Source: an uncultured Spirochaetaceae bacterium | GTDB lineage: Bacteria; Spirochaetota; Spirochaetia; Treponematales; UBA12059 | Assembly (NCBI GenBank): GCA_938004315.1 | Contig: CALKWG010000463.1 | Location: forward strand, 1 to 6,066 | DNA: 6,066 bases | Direction of reading: 5' to 3' | Shown: positions 4,708-6,066 of the stretch, piece by piece | How positions within the stretch are numbered: position 1 is the first letter of the stretch | Layout of the letters: each line of letters opens with the position of its first letter | The notes under the pieces: generated by a model | Told to the model about the DNA's origin: nothing | The model's database searches: none | What the model saw: only the letters and a program-made list of their open reading frames with translations | Position numbers and translations under genes: made by a program

Positions 4708-6066
4708 TTAGCGCCCGCGGCTTTTGGCCTTGAGCCAGGCGTTGAGCACCTTGAGCGCCCGGTCCGCCGTGCGGAAGGTGGGGACGCCGCGGCGCTCGAG
4801 CTCGCGGGCCAGGGGGTCGTAGAGCTCGCCGGAGTCGACCACGGCCACCCAGGGCTTGTCGCCCTCCTTGATGAGTCCGCCGTAGCGGGCGGCTATGGAG
4901 CCCTCGCGGGTGACGTCCTCGTCGTGGCCCTCGGCCTTGGCCAAGGTGTTCATGCGCACCGTCAGGGGCACGATGCCCACGATGCCCGCGTCCACGTTCG
5001 CGTCGTCCATCACGACCTTGAAGCTCTCGTGATAGGCCGCGTCGTCGGCCATGGGCGTTAGGTCGATGGGGTTGTGCACGTCGACGATCTCGGAGATCTT
5101 GGCGTCCGCGAAGACCTTCTCAAGGCGCGGGCTCGCCTGCGGGCTGAACTCCGCGATGGACAGGCCGCCTAGGTTGTCGGCGAAGGCCACGCACTCGAAA
5201 CCGGCGTTCGACACGGCGCCCAGGCGCCAGCCCCGCGCCTTCTTGGCGCGGAGGAGGCTGAAGGCGGTGAGGAGGTCGTCGAACTCGTCCAAGGTCTCGG
5301 CGGTAACCACGCCTAGCTGCTCGAGCAGGGCCTTGGTCACGGGGTAGTCGCCGGCGATGCTGGCGGTATGGCTGGCGCTGGCGGCGGCGCCGGCGGCGGT
5401 TCGGCCGGCGCGGTAGAAGATGACCGTGCGGCCGCTCTCTACGATGCGCCGGCAGGCCCGCAGGACCTTCTCGCCGTCTAAAGGCTTAAAGCCCTCTATG
5501 TACACGGCGAAGATCTCGAGCTCCGTATCGTCGGCCAGCCGCTCCAGGTAGTCGCCTATGGTCAGGTCCATCTGGTTGCCGCAGGTGACCACGTACTTGG
5601 GGTTGACCCCGGGGTGCTTGGAGATGCGGCAGATGGCGAAGGCTCCCGACTGGCTGATCACCGCGACCGGGGCCACGGCGCCGGCCGGCATGGGCAGCTT
5701 ATATTCGGGTATGAAGAGCGTGTTGTACTTGCCGGGTACCGAGCGCACGCCCAGGCAGTTGCCGCCGTTTAGGAGCGGGCCGCCGCCGGGCCGCGAGCGC
5801 GAGGCGTCGAGCGCGGCGCGCATGCGCGCGACGATCTCCTCGGTGCCCGACTTCTCCTCTAGGCCCCCGGGGATCACGATGACGCTCTCGGCCTTGTCGA
5901 GCTCCGCCAGCTCGGCGATGCAGGCGGGGGCCTGGGCGGCGGGGATGACGAGCACGAAGAGGTCTACCTTCTCCGGCAGCGAGGCCACGTCGGCCACGCA
6001 GCGGCAGCCGTCCACCTCGTCGCTCCCGGGCTTGACCACGTAGAGCCGCTTCTTGTCGAAGCCGTT
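4708..6066 (-). CDS. ADP-forming acyl-CoA synthetase alpha-like protein (5' end outside window)
   Basis: The frame runs from the TAA at 4708-4710 to the right edge without a stop (at least 452 codons). A GTG at 6037-6039 is possible but the frame continues upstream as NGFDKKRLYV, so the true start lies outside. The family makes acetate or another acid plus ATP from acyl-CoA, ADP and phosphate, or the reverse. Visible order: CoA-binding Rossmann domain (VDLFVLVIPA...SVIVIPGGLEE), the N-G-G-N-C-L-G variant of the usual G-P-N-C-x-G motif (codons near 5750-5770), then PVAVISQSGAFA of the first ligase-CoA domain. YIEGFKP follows, then A-S-H-T-A-S-I-A-G-D with the expected phosphohistidine (codon 5368-5370). 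The last domain has VSNAGFECVAFAD and NPIDLTPMAD. The C-terminus ends as in alpha subunits, so the ATP-grasp beta part must be a separate gene, possibly further upstream. It is convergent with the acyltransferase gene and shares its terminator. Which acyl-CoA is used cannot be told. Confidence 0.82.
   Translation of the reverse strand, partial: NGFDKKRLYVVKPGSDEVDGCRCVADVASLPEKVDLFVLVIPAAQAPACIAELAELDKAESVIVIPGGLEEKSGTEEIVARMRAALDASRSRPGGGPLLNGGNCLGVRSVPGKYNTLFIPEYKLPMPAGAVAPVAVISQSGAFAICRISKHPGVNPKYVVTCGNQMDLTIGDYLERLADDTELEIFAVYIEGFKPLDGEKVLRACRRIVESGRTVIFYRAGRTAAGAAASASHTASIAGDYPVTKALLEQLGVVTAETLDEFDDLLTAFSLLRAKKARGWRLGAVSNAGFECVAFADNLGGLSIAEFSPQASPRLEKVFADAKISEIVDVHNPIDLTPMADDAAYHESFKVVMDDANVDAGIVGIVPLTVRMNTLAKAEGHDEDVTREGSIAARYGGLIKEGDKPWVAVVDSGELYDPLARELERRGVPTFRTADRALKVLNAWLKAKSRGR

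Noticed and set aside
6037..6039. GTG as the true start of the acyl-CoA synthetase-like gene
   Set aside because: The same frame stays open to the window edge with a plausible domain continuation (NGFDKKRLYV), and starting at this GTG would cut into the first CoA-binding domain strand region.
5558..6043. Plus-strand open frame of 161 codons opposite the acyl-CoA synthetase-like gene
   Set aside because: It lies antisense to well-conserved motifs of the minus-strand protein, has no ribosome binding site and its translation shows no recognisable domain. The same applies to the frame at 5051-5347.

Overview
The window is GC-rich bacterial DNA with short intergenic regions and ordinary bacterial signals: Shine-Dalgarno sites, sigma70-like promoters with 17-18 bp spacers, and GC hairpin terminators with T-tracts. 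The gene content is a secreted flavoprotein, a cation:sugar symporter of the GPH family and an ADP-forming acyl-CoA synthetase-like subunit. This suits a fermentative or anaerobic bacterium. A high-GC spirochaete is my best impression, but it rests on recollection of similar proteins and not on a phylogenetic test. I see no tRNA, rRNA, CRISPR array, insertion sequence or phage gene.

Layout, left to right. (1) At 1-110 on the minus strand is the 5' end of a gene that reads like lysyl-tRNA synthetase (lysS). (2) The 321 bp at 111-431 are a divergent regulatory region. It holds candidate promoters in both directions, a 16 bp near-palindrome lying across them, and a second inverted repeat close to lysS. 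(3) At 432-1334 (+) is an exported FMN-binding-domain protein with a covalent-flavin motif near its C-terminus. It has a strong ribosome binding site, marked codon bias and a strong terminator. (4) At 1497-2198 (+) is a Crp/Fnr-family regulator. Its candidate promoter places the transcription start at the A of the ATG, so its mRNA may be leaderless. (5) At 2438-3802 (+) is a GPH/MelB-type sugar symporter, followed after 4 bp by a membrane-anchored left-handed beta-helix acyltransferase (3807-4574); together they form a two-gene operon. (6) A bidirectional terminator at 4645-4690 separates these from a convergent minus-strand gene (4708 to the right edge). That gene encodes an acyl-CoA synthetase (ADP-forming) alpha-like protein and is cut at its 5' end by the window.

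How the parts may work together: the flavoprotein probably carries electrons outside the cytoplasmic membrane. Its FMN would be attached by an ApbE-type transferase, and its reductase partner is not in this window. The adjacent Crp/Fnr regulator and the palindrome overlapping the flavoprotein promoter suggest local redox- or nutrient-linked control. The transporter-acyltransferase pair points to uptake of a glycoside and acylation of a sugar or envelope molecule. Both links are inference. Nothing here is clearly an undescribed system; the flavoprotein locus, with its divergent promoter, palindrome and possibly leaderless regulator, deserves the closest look.
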